Below, in pieces: positions 35,221 to 44,818 of a stretch of DNA of 64,000 bases (positions within the stretch are counted from its first letter, which is position 1; each line of letters opens with the position of its first letter). Location of the stretch: the NCBI GenBank assembly GCA_943331005.2, contig CALQJX020000005.1, positions 102,924 to 166,923 of the forward strand, written 5' to 3'. The notes under the pieces were generated by a model that searched no databases, was not told the DNA's origin, and saw nothing but the letters and a program-made list of their open reading frames with translations. The DNA comes from Bordetella parapertussis. GTDB taxonomy: Bacteria; Bacteroidota; Bacteroidia; Chitinophagales; Chitinophagaceae. A program made the position numbers and the translations under genes.

Positions 35221-35766
35221 CTAGTTCATCAGTCGTTTCATAGCGAAAATTTCAGATTGTTCTTTACCGCCCGGCTTGCCCGAAATGGTTGCTGCCATAG
35301 AGTCTCCGTTGAATTTTTTATAAACGATCTTGTTGGGGTAGTCGTGCCCCGGGTTTACAAAAACAAAGCTATCGGCAGTAGATACCGAAAGGGTGAACGG
35401 TATCGGTTCGTCATTGTTTTGCCCCTTTACCGTTGGAATGTAAAGCACATCATTGCCTTTCTGAACCAATAGAATTGATTCACCGGTCATTGTGTCTTTG
35501 CCTTTTATGAAGCCGCTTGAGCCGGTCATAGAGCCATCGGCTTCCAATTGCCAGTTCTCGAAAATGATACCCTCTTTGGTGATCTGTTGCCATTTACCGT
35601 TCAGCCAGTGTAGATTGGTCAATGCAGGTTCAGCTTTTGCGGGGTCTGTAGGTGCATTACCGGTTTTGTTTTCTTGTTCAGGGTGGTTATTGCAACCAGA
35701 AAAAGAGAATGCTGCCAATGAAAGTAAACTACTGCTGATCAAGGTTTTGAAGTAAGGAACAGACAT
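35221..35766 (-). CDS. DUF6265-like lipoprotein
   Basis: A 181-aa lipoprotein. Signal peptide with lipobox FSFSGC, Cys at residue 25. The mature part begins with a Pro/Asn linker, then LHWLNGKWQQ, ENWQLEADGSMTGSS and VFVNPGHDYPNKIVYKKF, the DUF6265 pattern of a small beta-barrel (lipocalin-like) fold. Function unknown. It converges on the serine hydrolase gene with only 2 bases between stops and no hairpin. A TATCTTTG box lies upstream. Confidence 0.8.
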   Translation of the reverse strand: MSVPYFKTLISSSLLSLAAFSFSGCNNHPEQENKTGNAPTDPAKAEPALTNLHWLNGKWQQITKEGIIFENWQLEADGSMTGSSGFIKGKDTMTGESILLVQKGNDVLYIPTVKGQNNDEPIPFTLSVSTADSFVFVNPGHDYPNKIVYKKFNGDSMAATISGKPGGKEQSEIFAMKRLMN

Positions 35767-35786
35767 AGGATATAATTAGTTTGATA

Positions 35787-35794
35787 CAAAGATA
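35787..35794 (-). promoter_or_regulatory. -7 box of the DUF6265-like lipoprotein gene
   Basis: TATCTTTG on the minus strand, an exact TAnnTTTG match, 20 bases before the ATG. Confidence 0.45.
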
Positions 35795-35868
35795 TAGCAG
35801 AACACATTACTTGAATGGTTACTGTAAGATCCATGATGGGCAGGAAGTAAAAATATATAGTTCAAATT

Positions 35869-35898
35869 TTTGAAGTATGCAGTTACTTTTTAGCTTTA
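35869..35898 (+). promoter_or_regulatory. Candidate promoter of the SanA-like gene
   Basis: TTTG at 35869-35872, 18 bases, then TAGCTTTA, one base off TAnnTTTG, 15 bases before the ATG. Confidence 0.35.
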
Positions 35899-35913
35899 CG
35901 TTTAGTTAGGAGT

Positions 35914-36549
35914 ATGTCGTTCCGTTTCATTAGAAATATGGTCTTTGCCCTTTTGCTGCTGTTGGCAGCAGTGGTGGTAATTGTGAACAGAGAGGTGGTA
36001 ACTGCTACCCGTTCGCAATTATATAATGACGTGGCATCCATTCCTAAAAACAAAGTAGGTGTGCTTTTAGGTACAGCCAAATATCAGGACAGGGGTAAGA
36101 ATATTGTAAATACCTATTATCAGTACCGTATAGATGCCGCAGTGCAGTTATATATGGCAGGTAAAATAGACTATATCATTGTGAGTGGTGATAATACACA
36201 GTATTATAATGAACCTCAACAGATGATGCAAGATCTGGTGGCGCGTGGTGTGCCTGCCAAACACATATATCTCGATAATGCCGGGTTCCGGACGCTGGAC
36301 AGTATTTTGCGCTGCCGAGATGTTTTCGGACAAAACAGGTTTACCATCATTTCGCAGCAGTTCCACAATCAGCGTGCTTTGTATATTGCCAATCATAAGC
36401 GGGTACAGACTGTTGCATACAATGCTATGGATGGAGACTCTTTCTGGGACGTGATGGTGCGGGAAAAACTGGCAAGAGTAAAAATGATGATAGACCTGTT
36501 GCTGAATAAACAAGCTAAACTGTACGGTGCTGCCATACAGATAGGCTAA
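35914..36549 (+). CDS. SanA/YdcF-family (DUF218) membrane protein
   Basis: A 211-aa inner-membrane protein with one N-terminal helix (residues 8-26, FALLLLLAAVVVIVNRE) and a periplasmic DUF218 domain. Motifs: VGVLLGTAKYQDRG, YYQYRIDAAVQLY, YIIVSGDN, LVARGVPAKHIYLDNAGFRTLDS and IISQQFHNQRALY. SanA affects envelope permeability to vancomycin in enterobacteria; the exact chemistry is unclear. Length matches SanA rather than the larger YdcF/ElyC. It lies 104 bases before the M13 lipoprotein start on the same strand. Confidence 0.9.
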   Translation: MSFRFIRNMVFALLLLLAAVVVIVNREVVTATRSQLYNDVASIPKNKVGVLLGTAKYQDRGKNIVNTYYQYRIDAAVQLYMAGKIDYIIVSGDNTQYYNEPQQMMQDLVARGVPAKHIYLDNAGFRTLDSILRCRDVFGQNRFTIISQQFHNQRALYIANHKRVQTVAYNAMDGDSFWDVMVREKLARVKMMIDLLLNKQAKLYGAAIQIG

Positions 36550-36653
36550 TTTACGGTTACCCCTAAATGCGTGAACTTCAACAATATGTGCTTGTCTTTC
36601 GGCATATTCACTACTTTTACCGGCTTAAAATAACATTTCAAATAACTTTTCAT

Positions 36654-38696
36654 ATGAACAAACAGTTCATGAGTATTATTGCTGCCACTACTCTATTGGC
36701 AGCCTGCAACTCAAACCCGTCTGCAGATCAGGGTAACGTAAAAGAAGATGTACTTGCCGCGCACATAGATACTACTGTGAATCCGGGTGAGGATTTCTTT
36801 GCCTATGCCAATGGCAGCTGGATCAAAAACAATCCTATACCATCAGATGAGGTTACCTATGGTATAGGTGAAATGGTGGACAAAGAATTGAGGCTGCGCC
36901 TGCTGAAGATAAATGCAGATGCCCTTGCCAAGAATGAACGCACCGGTGCCGGGCAGCTGATAGGTGATTTCTGGTTCAGCGCCATGGATACCAATACAAT
37001 AGAGAAGAATGGAATAACACCATTGCGCCCCGAGCTGGAACGCATTGCTGCACTGAAAACCCGCGAGGACATTATGTCGCAGGCGGTGCGTATGCACGGC
37101 TACGGCGTAGATGTGTTCTTCTCTGAAGGAGTAGCACAAGACCCTAAGAAGAGCGACCTGGAAGCATATCATATGCAGCAGGGAGGACTGGGCTTGCCCA
37201 ACAGGGATTATTATTTCAATGCTACTCCACGCACTGCAAAGATACTGGCACTATATCCTGCTCATATTGCCAAACTGTTTGTACTCTCTGGTACAGATAG
37301 TGCAGCTGCAGCTGTAAAAGCCCGGAATATACTGAGCCTGGAAACTACACTGGCAAAAGCATCGCGCAAGCTGGAAGATCTGCGTGACCCGTATGTCAAT
37401 TATAACAAGATTGCGATAGCCAATCTGAAGTCAATTTCGCCAACCATCAACTGGCCTTTGTATCTGTCTCAGCTGGGTGTGAAGCAGGTAGACAGTGTGA
37501 TAGTGGGACAGCCTGAATTCTACAAAGCACTGGACAAAGTGGTAGCAAGTGCTGACATGCAAACGCTGAAAGACTATATGGTTTTTCATTTGCTGGTAAC
37601 CTATGGCGAATGCCTGAACAAGGCATTTGTAGCTGCTGATTTCGAGTTTTACTCTAAAGCGCTGAGAGGTGCACAGGAGCAGAAAGAACGCAGCCGCAAA
37701 ATGCTGGAAGCAGAGCAGGGTGTAATAGGAGAGGCACTGGGGCAGTTGTTTGTGAAAGAGTACTTCAGCACCAAGGCAAAAGCCCGTTATGAGCAGATCG
37801 TGGAGAATGTGCGCACTGCCTACAAGATCCGTATAGAAAAGCTGGACTGGATGAGCGACAGCACCAAGCAAAAGGCGATCAACAAATTGATGGCAATAAG
37901 GAAGAAGGTGGGCTATCCGGACAAATGGAAAGACTTCTCTTCGCTGAAGATAGACAGAGGTCCATATGTACTGAACATGATGAGGTCTGCAGAATGGTGG
38001 AAGAAATACAATATGGATAAACTGGGCAAGCCGGTAGACCGTAATGAATGGGATATGACCCCACAGACCTACAATGCCTATTACAACGAGTCGAACAATG
38101 AGATAGTACTGCCGGCAACCATGATGAGCGTGCCCGGCTATAAAGACGAAGAACTGGATGATGCTTTGGTATATGGATATATGGCCGCATCTACAGTAGG
38201 GCATGAGATAACACATGGTTTTGACGATCAGGGTCGCCAGTTTGATGAAAAAGGTAATCTGTGCATGTGGTGGGCCGCTTCAGATACTATGCAGTTCAAT
38301 AAGCGTGCAGATGTGCTGGTCCGTCAGTTCAATAAAATGGTGCCTATTGATACCATACACATCAATGGTAAGGCAACACTGGGTGAGAATCTGGCAGATC
38401 TTGGCGGTATACTGATAGGGCTCGACGCCTTCAAGCAGACTGAAGCATACAAGAAGGGTGAGAAGATAGCAGGGTATACACAACTGCAGCGCTTCTTCCT
38501 GGGCTACTCCCTGGGCTGGCTGATGGTGCAACGCCCCGAAACACTTGCCGACAGATTGCTGACAGATGTGCACTCTCCTGCAAAGTACAGGGTGAACGGA
38601 CCATTCCCCAATGTGCCTGAGTTCTACGAAGCATTCAACATAAAACCCGGAGACAAAATGTATCTGGCAGATAGCCTGAGGGTACATTTGTGGTAA
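36654..38696 (+). CDS. M13-family (neprilysin-like) zinc metallopeptidase, lipoprotein
   Basis: A 680-aa exported peptidase. The ATG at 36654 starts a lipoprotein signal with lipobox LLAAC (Cys near residue 17). The zinc motif HEITH is at 517-521 (VGHEITHGFDDQG), the third ligand in ENLADLGG, and the substrate-side NAYY/F motif is YNAYYNESNNEIVLPA. The family cleaves short peptides; on lipid anchoring it should act in the periplasm or at the outer membrane. The open frame extends 29 codons upstream, but that part has no ribosome or signal logic. Length is normal for M13. Confidence 0.95.
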   Translation: MNKQFMSIIAATTLLAACNSNPSADQGNVKEDVLAAHIDTTVNPGEDFFAYANGSWIKNNPIPSDEVTYGIGEMVDKELRLRLLKINADALAKNERTGAGQLIGDFWFSAMDTNTIEKNGITPLRPELERIAALKTREDIMSQAVRMHGYGVDVFFSEGVAQDPKKSDLEAYHMQQGGLGLPNRDYYFNATPRTAKILALYPAHIAKLFVLSGTDSAAAAVKARNILSLETTLAKASRKLEDLRDPYVNYNKIAIANLKSISPTINWPLYLSQLGVKQVDSVIVGQPEFYKALDKVVASADMQTLKDYMVFHLLVTYGECLNKAFVAADFEFYSKALRGAQEQKERSRKMLEAEQGVIGEALGQLFVKEYFSTKAKARYEQIVENVRTAYKIRIEKLDWMSDSTKQKAINKLMAIRKKVGYPDKWKDFSSLKIDRGPYVLNMMRSAEWWKKYNMDKLGKPVDRNEWDMTPQTYNAYYNESNNEIVLPATMMSVPGYKDEELDDALVYGYMAASTVGHEITHGFDDQGRQFDEKGNLCMWWAASDTMQFNKRADVLVRQFNKMVPIDTIHINGKATLGENLADLGGILIGLDAFKQTEAYKKGEKIAGYTQLQRFFLGYSLGWLMVQRPETLADRLLTDVHSPAKYRVNGPFPNVPEFYEAFNIKPGDKMYLADSLRVHLW

Positions 38697-38746
38697 TGTT
38701 GGAGTGAATTGACTGCAACTGAACTAATAAAGCCGAACTGTAAGCT

Positions 38747-39223
38747 ATGGGTAACAATTTTGAGCGAATGCTGGAGGTAGTAGGGGAGGCTTTTGATACC
38801 CGTAACGACCCCGATCAGATAAGTGTATCTGAAAAGGAAATGGAAATACTGGAGGCGATACATCCGGATACCCTTTCTGAACTGGCCAATGAAGACGGTC
38901 CTGTAGTTTGGATATTGCTGGTACCAACTACCCGCCGGATAATGGATCTGTTTCTGGAAGGCACTATTACGGAGAAGGAGTTGTTGCAAAACACAGCTGC
39001 AGGTAGCAGCTACGATGTGCTGTACCTCTGCTCTGCCAGCGTGCTGCCGGAGTTCAGGAAGAAAGGGCTGGCGAAGCAGGTGTGTATGGATGCGATAAAA
39101 AGTATCAGGAAAGACCATAACATCAGCACACTTTTTTACTGGCCTTTCAGCGATGAGGGGAAATTGTTGGCAGCTGCTGTTGCAAAGGAAACAGGCTTAC
39201 CCCTACTGGAGAAAAAGCACTGA
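38747..39223 (+). CDS. GNAT-like acetyltransferase-related protein
   Basis: A 158-aa soluble protein. The C-terminal half has GNAT traits: a strand YDVLYLCSASVLPEFRKKGLAKQVC, in which PEFRKKGLAK resembles the R/Q-x-x-G-x-G/A acetyl-CoA loop (motif A), and a later FYWPFSDEGKLLAAA. The acceptor substrate is unknown. It starts 50 bases after the M13 gene. A decayed full-length paralogue lies 23 kb away at 61991-62466, still recognisable along its whole length, which shows that this family has been duplicated in the genome. Confidence 0.72.
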   Translation: MGNNFERMLEVVGEAFDTRNDPDQISVSEKEMEILEAIHPDTLSELANEDGPVVWILLVPTTRRIMDLFLEGTITEKELLQNTAAGSSYDVLYLCSASVLPEFRKKGLAKQVCMDAIKSIRKDHNISTLFYWPFSDEGKLLAAAVAKETGLPLLEKKH

Positions 39224-39332
39224 AATAGCTGATTAGTGAAATTTATTAATTGTTTTGCCGGAAATTAATTATTGTTTTGCTGCATAGTGCCCATTTTTTG
39301 AAATGCGGCTATGACACAAAAGGATAAATAAT

Positions 39333-39340
39333 TACATTTG
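39333..39340 (+). promoter_or_regulatory. -7 box of the TMTC-like gene
   Basis: TACATTTG, an exact TAnnTTTG match, 17 bases before the ATG at 39358. Confidence 0.45.
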
Positions 39341-39357
39341 GCTATTACTATCTCATA

Positions 39358-41319
39358 ATGGCAAAAAAGACGATCACCCCCACTCCCAACAAGCGCCCGG
39401 CGCAGCCGGTACCTGAAAAGCAGGTTGCTGCAGCTGCGAGGCCGGAATCCTCGAAAGACCCGCTGATACCCGCATGGCTCTACGAGTTCAAGAATCAGGC
39501 TATCATTGTGGCTTTACTGGCATTTGCCTTTTATTGCAACACGTTTCAGCACGAGTATGCACTGGACGATACTATTGTAATTGTAAAGAACGAATACGTT
39601 CATGAAGGGTTTGCCGGTATACCCGACATCCTTACCAAGGACGCATTTGATAGTTATTACCGCCAGTTCAACTCTTCCAACCAGTTGTCAGGTGGTCGTT
39701 ACAGGCCATTATCGATACTCACCTTTGCCGTAGAGCAGCAGTTCTTTGGCGCTGTGCCTAAAGAGCAGGTAGACAGTGTGCTGGAACATGGCATGAGCTA
39801 CGAAATGAAATCGAAGGCAGAACAGAAGTTTCTAAGCAATATGCATACCCGCCACGTTATGAACGTGCTGTGGTATATGGCATGTGTGGTTACCTTCCTG
39901 TACTTCCTGCGTTTTGTGGTGTTCAGAGACAATTATATTATGGCGCTCATTGCAGCAGTGCTGTTCACCGTTCACCCGATACATACCGAGGTGGTAGCCA
40001 ACGTGAAAAGCCGAGATGAGATCATGTCTTTGTTACTGCTATCGGCAACATTCATCAATGCTTTCAGGTATGAGGATAATAAGAATAAAAAATACCTCTA
40101 TTTCGGTATGGTGTTCCTGTTCCTTGCATTTCTTGCCAAAGAATATGCGGTATCTATGATCGTGTTGCTGCCACTGGCTTTTTATATTTTCAATGGTTAC
40201 GACATCAGCAAGAGCATCAAGGCAGCAATTCCATACTTCATAGTGATAGGATTATACCTGCTGATGCGTAAAGCAATTGTGGCACCTATGAATGCCGCAT
40301 CAGACAATGATATTCTGAACAACCCTTATGCTAATGCAGATGATACGCAGAAGCTGGCTACCAAAATATCTACCAGCCTCAACTACATGAAGTTGTTGCT
40401 GTGGCCGCATCCGCTCAGCTCAGATTATTCTTATAACACTATACCTTACAAGACCTTCTCTCATTGGTCTGTATGGGTATCATTGATATTCCATGGTTTC
40501 CTGTTCAGGTATCTGTTCTTTTATTTCAAAAAGCGCAGTGTCATGGCGTTTGCAATAGCGTTCTACCTGCTCAATCTGTTGCTGGTATGTAACATCATCT
40601 TCAATATTGGTGGTACCATGGGCGAACGTCTTATTTTCCATTCTTCTGTTGGTTTCTCTATTGCTGTGGCTTATTTACTGTACAAAGGCATGGAGAAGAT
40701 ACAACCTGCTGCAACTGGCATGGCCGCACTTGCAGGGCTGATGCTGGTAATTGTGGGTCTATGTGGTTTCAAGACCATAGAGCGTAATGCCGATTGGAAA
40801 AATGACGAGATACTGTTTGCGCACGATATAGAGAATGCGCCCAACAGCGTATTAGTAAATGCCAATGTGGCTTCGTCTTACGTGAATAAATCTGAAGCAG
40901 AACCAGATACAGCCAAAAAGCATGCGCTGCTGCGTATAGGTGTGGGTTATTACAATAAGACACTGGAGATACATCCTACATTCGTATCGGGCTATATGAA
41001 CCGTGGTGTGGCTTATCTGAAGCTGGATATGCCTGATAGTGCAAAGGTGAATTATGACAAGGCTATGGCATTGTATCCTAACTATCCTAAGCTGTATGAG
41101 GTGTATTACAATCTTGGGGTGTGTTTCTATCTGGCAGGCCGTGCACAGGAGGCTATAGGTATCTGGCAAACGGTTATGAAGATGGAGCCTAAGTATATAC
41201 TGGCACAGCAGAGCATCAATACGGCGGTGCAGGCGCTAAGTGCGCAACAAATGCAGGCACAGGCAGCGGCGCAGCAACCACAGGGGGCACAACCGCCACC
41301 CGCTCCGCAACAAAAATAA
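39358..41319 (+). CDS. TMTC-like polytopic membrane protein with TPR domain
   Basis: A 653-aa protein. A Pro/Ala-rich cytoplasmic N-terminus (1-40) precedes about ten membrane helices (48-480). LDDTIVIVKNEYVHEG and FTVHPIHTEVVANVKSRDEIMSLLLL resemble the GT-C glycosyltransferase core of eukaryotic TMTC O-mannosyltransferases (DDxxxI and HPIHTE-VA-R motifs). Residues about 495-620 hold TPR-type helices (LLRIGVGYYNKTLEIHPTF, AKVNYDKAMALYPNY, GVCFYLAGRAQEAIGIW). A Gln/Pro/Ala-rich tail ends the protein. A lipid-sugar-dependent transferase acting on the periplasmic side is an inference. Terminator 8 bases after the stop. Confidence 0.78.
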   Translation: MAKKTITPTPNKRPAQPVPEKQVAAAARPESSKDPLIPAWLYEFKNQAIIVALLAFAFYCNTFQHEYALDDTIVIVKNEYVHEGFAGIPDILTKDAFDSYYRQFNSSNQLSGGRYRPLSILTFAVEQQFFGAVPKEQVDSVLEHGMSYEMKSKAEQKFLSNMHTRHVMNVLWYMACVVTFLYFLRFVVFRDNYIMALIAAVLFTVHPIHTEVVANVKSRDEIMSLLLLSATFINAFRYEDNKNKKYLYFGMVFLFLAFLAKEYAVSMIVLLPLAFYIFNGYDISKSIKAAIPYFIVIGLYLLMRKAIVAPMNAASDNDILNNPYANADDTQKLATKISTSLNYMKLLLWPHPLSSDYSYNTIPYKTFSHWSVWVSLIFHGFLFRYLFFYFKKRSVMAFAIAFYLLNLLLVCNIIFNIGGTMGERLIFHSSVGFSIAVAYLLYKGMEKIQPAATGMAALAGLMLVIVGLCGFKTIERNADWKNDEILFAHDIENAPNSVLVNANVASSYVNKSEAEPDTAKKHALLRIGVGYYNKTLEIHPTFVSGYMNRGVAYLKLDMPDSAKVNYDKAMALYPNYPKLYEVYYNLGVCFYLAGRAQEAIGIWQTVMKMEPKYILAQQSINTAVQALSAQQMQAQAAAQQPQGAQPPPAPQQK

Positions 41320-41327
41320 GATCGTAT

Positions 41328-41351
41328 CACAGGCCCTGCATAGGGCCTGTG
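41328..41351 (+). terminator. Intrinsic terminator after the TMTC-like gene
   Basis: 10-bp stem CACAGGCCCT, loop GCAT, followed by TTGTTTTGG. Confidence 0.75.
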
Positions 41352-41440
41352 TTGTTTTGGAGCTATACAGATCACTAACTCGGAGAGGGGGAGTTTTCCC
41401 GGTGGGCATTAAAAAAGAACAAAAATCAGGCTTACTATAT

Positions 41441-41448
41441 TACTTTTG
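41441..41448 (+). promoter_or_regulatory. -7 box of the APC permease gene
   Basis: TACTTTTG, an exact TAnnTTTG match, only 8 bases before the ATG at 41457; the transcript would be almost leaderless. Confidence 0.4.
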
Positions 41449-41456
41449 GTTTTATC

Positions 41457-43175
41457 ATGAGTGAAGGTATTTTTCGGAAAAAGACGCTGAAGCAGATCAG
41501 GAAGGAAGTGGATGCCGGCCTTACCGACGGGCACGCATCGGGCATGCACAAGGTGTTGGGTGTGCGCGATCTTACTTTTATGGGTATTGCCGCTATTGTA
41601 GGGGCAGGTATCTTTTCTACTATAGGCAAGGCCAGCTTCGATGGCGGGCCGGGTATCATACTGCTGTTCCTGTTCGTGTCTGTGGCGTGTGGGTTCTCGG
41701 CCATTTGTTATGCCGAGTTTGCCAGCATGGTGCCGGTATCGGGCAGCGCCTATACCTATTCCTATGTAGCTTTTGGTGAGCTCATAGCCTGGATAATAGG
41801 GTGGGACCTGCTGATGGAATATGCCATAGGCAACATTGCCGTAGCCATATCGTGGAGCAGTTACTTTACGTCACTGGTCAATAGCATTAAGATAGGGAGC
41901 TTACAACTGCATATACCCGAATACCTTGCCACAGACTACTGGACAGCCAGAGATGGGCTTACTGAGGCTGCAAAACTTGCATGGAACAATGCTCCGATAC
42001 TAGCAGGAGTGAAGTTCATCTGCAACATACCGGCATTTCTTATCACCGGAATCATCACCTGGATCATATACATAGGCATAAGGGAGTCTCAGCGCACCAC
42101 CAACATCATGGTGATACTGAAGATCGCTATCATAATACTGGTAATGGTGGCAGGCTGCTTTTATGTAAATACCGACAACTGGACCCCATTCCTGCCCAAG
42201 GGTATAGGTGGGGTACTGGCAGGTACATCTGCAGTGTTCTTCTCTTATATTGGTTTCGATGCCATTTCAACTACAGCCGAGGAATGCCGCGATCCCCAGC
42301 GCGATCTGCCCAAGGCTATGTTCAATTCGCTCATCATCTGCACAATCATCTATGTACTAGTGGCGCTGGTGCTTACGGGTATGACCAGTTACACCAATCT
42401 GAATGTGGGTGACCCGCTGGCCTATGTATTCAGCACAATGAACAGTAAGTGGGCCAACTGGATTGCAGGTATCATTTCGGTGAGTGCGGTAATAGCTACT
42501 GCCAGTGTGTTGCTTGTGTTTCAGCTGGGGCAGCCCCGTATATGGATGAGTATGAGCCGCGATGGCCTGCTGCCTCCTGTATTTGCAAAGATGCACCCTA
42601 AGTACAAAACACCCTCTTTCTCTACCATTCTCACCGGGCTGGTAGTGGGTGTACCTGCCTTGTTCATGAACCTCACGGTAGTGGTAGATCTTACCAGTGT
42701 GGGCACACTGTTTGCCTTTGTGCTGGTGTGTGGTGGCATCATCAAGCTGCAACACGATCCGCACAGATTGGAGAGTAAATTCAAAACGCCCTATGTAAAT
42801 GCAAAATGGATAGTGCCGGGTATGTTGTTGGTGGCTGTTTTGTTGATGGGTAAGTACTATCCGGGAGGATTTGCTGCTGCCTTTTCTGCCGCTGGCAAAG
42901 ATGGTTTAGTGACCTGGAAATCGGTGAGTGCAAAGGTGCCTTTCTGGTCATTCAGTCTGGTATTCCTTATTACAGCGGTATTCTCATTCTTACGTAGTTA
43001 TTCGCTTATTCCTGTGCTTGGTTTTCTCTGCTGCGCCTACCTCTTATCAGAGTCGGGTGTATCCAACTGGGAGCGTTTTCTGGTGTGGCTTATAGCTGGC
43101 TTACTCGTATATTTCTTCTATGGTTCCCGCAACAGTAAATTGCTGAAGATGGAACAGGCTGCGAAGAGTAATTAA
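41457..43175 (+). CDS. APC-superfamily amino acid permease (CAT/YfnA type)
   Basis: A 572-aa inner-membrane transporter with about 14 hydrophobic segments. The substrate-site glycine motif is IVGAGIFSTIG (TM1), followed by CYAEFASMVPVSGSAYTYSYV (seen as AEFASMVPVSGSAY) in TM3 and FFSYIGFDAISTTAEE in TM6-7, typical of cationic amino acid transporters. It imports amino acids by proton symport or exchange; the substrate is not determined. The length with two extra C-terminal helices fits the CAT group. Confidence 0.92.
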   Translation: MSEGIFRKKTLKQIRKEVDAGLTDGHASGMHKVLGVRDLTFMGIAAIVGAGIFSTIGKASFDGGPGIILLFLFVSVACGFSAICYAEFASMVPVSGSAYTYSYVAFGELIAWIIGWDLLMEYAIGNIAVAISWSSYFTSLVNSIKIGSLQLHIPEYLATDYWTARDGLTEAAKLAWNNAPILAGVKFICNIPAFLITGIITWIIYIGIRESQRTTNIMVILKIAIIILVMVAGCFYVNTDNWTPFLPKGIGGVLAGTSAVFFSYIGFDAISTTAEECRDPQRDLPKAMFNSLIICTIIYVLVALVLTGMTSYTNLNVGDPLAYVFSTMNSKWANWIAGIISVSAVIATASVLLVFQLGQPRIWMSMSRDGLLPPVFAKMHPKYKTPSFSTILTGLVVGVPALFMNLTVVVDLTSVGTLFAFVLVCGGIIKLQHDPHRLESKFKTPYVNAKWIVPGMLLVAVLLMGKYYPGGFAAAFSAAGKDGLVTWKSVSAKVPFWSFSLVFLITAVFSFLRSYSLIPVLGFLCCAYLLSESGVSNWERFLVWLIAGLLVYFFYGSRNSKLLKMEQAAKSN

Positions 43176-43306
43176 TGCCGGATAAGCACCAGAAAACCAG
43201 TTGTTCTTAGTCTTGTTTTTTCTTTATTGCAGCGCATTGTTTATTGATCATCAACCGATGTGTATTGATTGCAAAACACACAGAAACTTCTTCAGAAATA
43301 ATAGGT

Positions 43307-43349
43307 TATAAAAGGGAAAGCCACGCATTGCGTGGCTTTCCCTTTTATA
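43307..43349. terminator. Bidirectional terminator
   Basis: Perfect 20-bp stem with a 3-base loop ATT (TATAAAAGGGAAAGCCACGC), between the convergent permease and thioredoxin-fold genes. Confidence 0.92.
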
Positions 43350-43366
43350 GTAATCGGAGTAATTAT

Positions 43367-44818
43367 TTACTTACCCTCTTTTTTGTCTTTTGCCTTTTTC
43401 TCTATCATATCTATGAGGCCGGCAATGTTGTTGTGGTCAAGCCTTTTGCCCTTGATGATCTTTTTCTCATCGAGCAGATAAATGGTAGGAGTGCTATACA
43501 CATCATACTTGCTGTGGTAGTCGCTGGTATGGTCTGTATCCCATGTGTTCAGCCATTCGCCCATGTTGTATTTCTTGATGAACTCCATGATAGATTTCTG
43601 GTCGCCTTCTGTTGCTACGGTGAATATTTTCACACCTTTGTCTTTCAGTACGGCTTTATACAGACTGTCTATTGATGGCATCTCGTGCTGGCAGTGACCG
43701 CAGGTAGGAGAGTAGAAAATTATGCAGGTATATTTCGCTTTTACTGCGTGTACATTTTCCTGTTTCTGCGTTACAACGTTTGGCATTTTCAGCTCAGGAG
43801 CAATGTTGCCTATTACGTTTGGAGCTATCTTTTGTGCGCGGTCAATGTACTTGCTCAGCTCATCGCTTTTCAGCCAGAATGCATCGCCCTTCATGTAGTA
43901 GTTCTCTACGAGGTATACAAACACTTCGTCCATGCCCATTACCTTACTATTCTCTACATAGCGGGTTATCCACCACAGTGTGTAGTGGAACATGTCTTTA
44001 GTGCCTTTTGTTTTCTTCAGCAGCAGATCTGCTTCTTTTTCTACACTATCGGTCCATGGCAGTACCAGCTTGCTGAAGTATTCTTCCAGACGGGCGTCAT
44101 AGATAGGTGTGTAGATAAGACGGTCGTCGCGGAAATCGAAACCATCCCAGAAATGAGATTTGTAGTAACGATAGTTGAAAGTAGAATCCTTTGTTTTACC
44201 ATCTTCCAGGAAGTGGTCTCCTTCAGGTATCTGTGGTGTTTCTATTGCGTTGAATATAGATGAAAGCAAAGTGCCGGGATAGTTCCTTACATAGTCGCGG
44301 CGATACTTGTTGAGTTCCTTAGAAGCAGCAACTGCCTTTTTGCGCACAGCAGCAGTGTCTGATGTGGTGCGTGCTTTTTCTAGTTCTTTTTTCAGTTTCT
44401 CTTCGTTGCCGCTATAGTCCTTCAGGTATTTTACATACTCGCTGAAACGGGTGTTCTCTGCAGAGTTCTTGAACTGAATTCCATCAGGTATTTCGTCCTT
44501 GGGAGCAATGATTGTTATGTCTTCTCCTTTGTTCAGCAATACCTCGAAATTGGTCTGCAGATCGGAGAGATAAAGTATGTAGATACCGCCGGTAAATTCT
44601 GAGCTGGTGCTGTTGAAAATAGCAGTGCCATTTTTGTCGAAACGGGCAGAGTCTGTTTTGAAGATAGTAGGCCTGTTCTTGCCATAATAGTGAGCCAGAA
44701 ATACCATAGAGTCTTTAACTCCCGGCATTTTAAGAACAATGTGGTAGCCTTCGCGGGCAAATAGCTGTGTTGATACCGCAGACAGTAACAGTGTGGCAAT
44801 GAGTGATAATCGCTTCAT
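43367..44818 (-). CDS. TlpA-like thioredoxin-fold protein with long N-terminal region
   Basis: A 483-aa exported protein. Signal peptide MKRLSLIATLLLSAVSTQLFA. Residues 25-110 resemble DUF4369-type beta-rich domains; 110-330 are helical and charged (DUF5106-like). The C-terminal thioredoxin domain carries Cys373-Gly-His-Cys376 in FYSPTCGHCQHEM and cis-Pro in VYSTPTIYLLD. The CGHC centre is that of protein disulfide isomerases. Expected role: periplasmic thiol-disulfide exchange. ATG at 44818 chosen for the signal peptide; an in-frame upstream ATG at 44860 gives a charged prefix without logic. Confidence 0.88.
   Translation of the reverse strand: MKRLSLIATLLLSAVSTQLFAREGYHIVLKMPGVKDSMVFLAHYYGKNRPTIFKTDSARFDKNGTAIFNSTSSEFTGGIYILYLSDLQTNFEVLLNKGEDITIIAPKDEIPDGIQFKNSAENTRFSEYVKYLKDYSGNEEKLKKELEKARTTSDTAAVRKKAVAASKELNKYRRDYVRNYPGTLLSSIFNAIETPQIPEGDHFLEDGKTKDSTFNYRYYKSHFWDGFDFRDDRLIYTPIYDARLEEYFSKLVLPWTDSVEKEADLLLKKTKGTKDMFHYTLWWITRYVENSKVMGMDEVFVYLVENYYMKGDAFWLKSDELSKYIDRAQKIAPNVIGNIAPELKMPNVVTQKQENVHAVKAKYTCIIFYSPTCGHCQHEMPSIDSLYKAVLKDKGVKIFTVATEGDQKSIMEFIKKYNMGEWLNTWDTDHTSDYHSKYDVYSTPTIYLLDEKKIIKGKRLDHNNIAGLIDMIEKKAKDKKEGK

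Noticed and set aside
37431..38216. Open frame of 261 codons on the minus strand
   Set aside because: Antisense shadow of the M13 peptidase, whose zinc site lies in this stretch on the plus strand.
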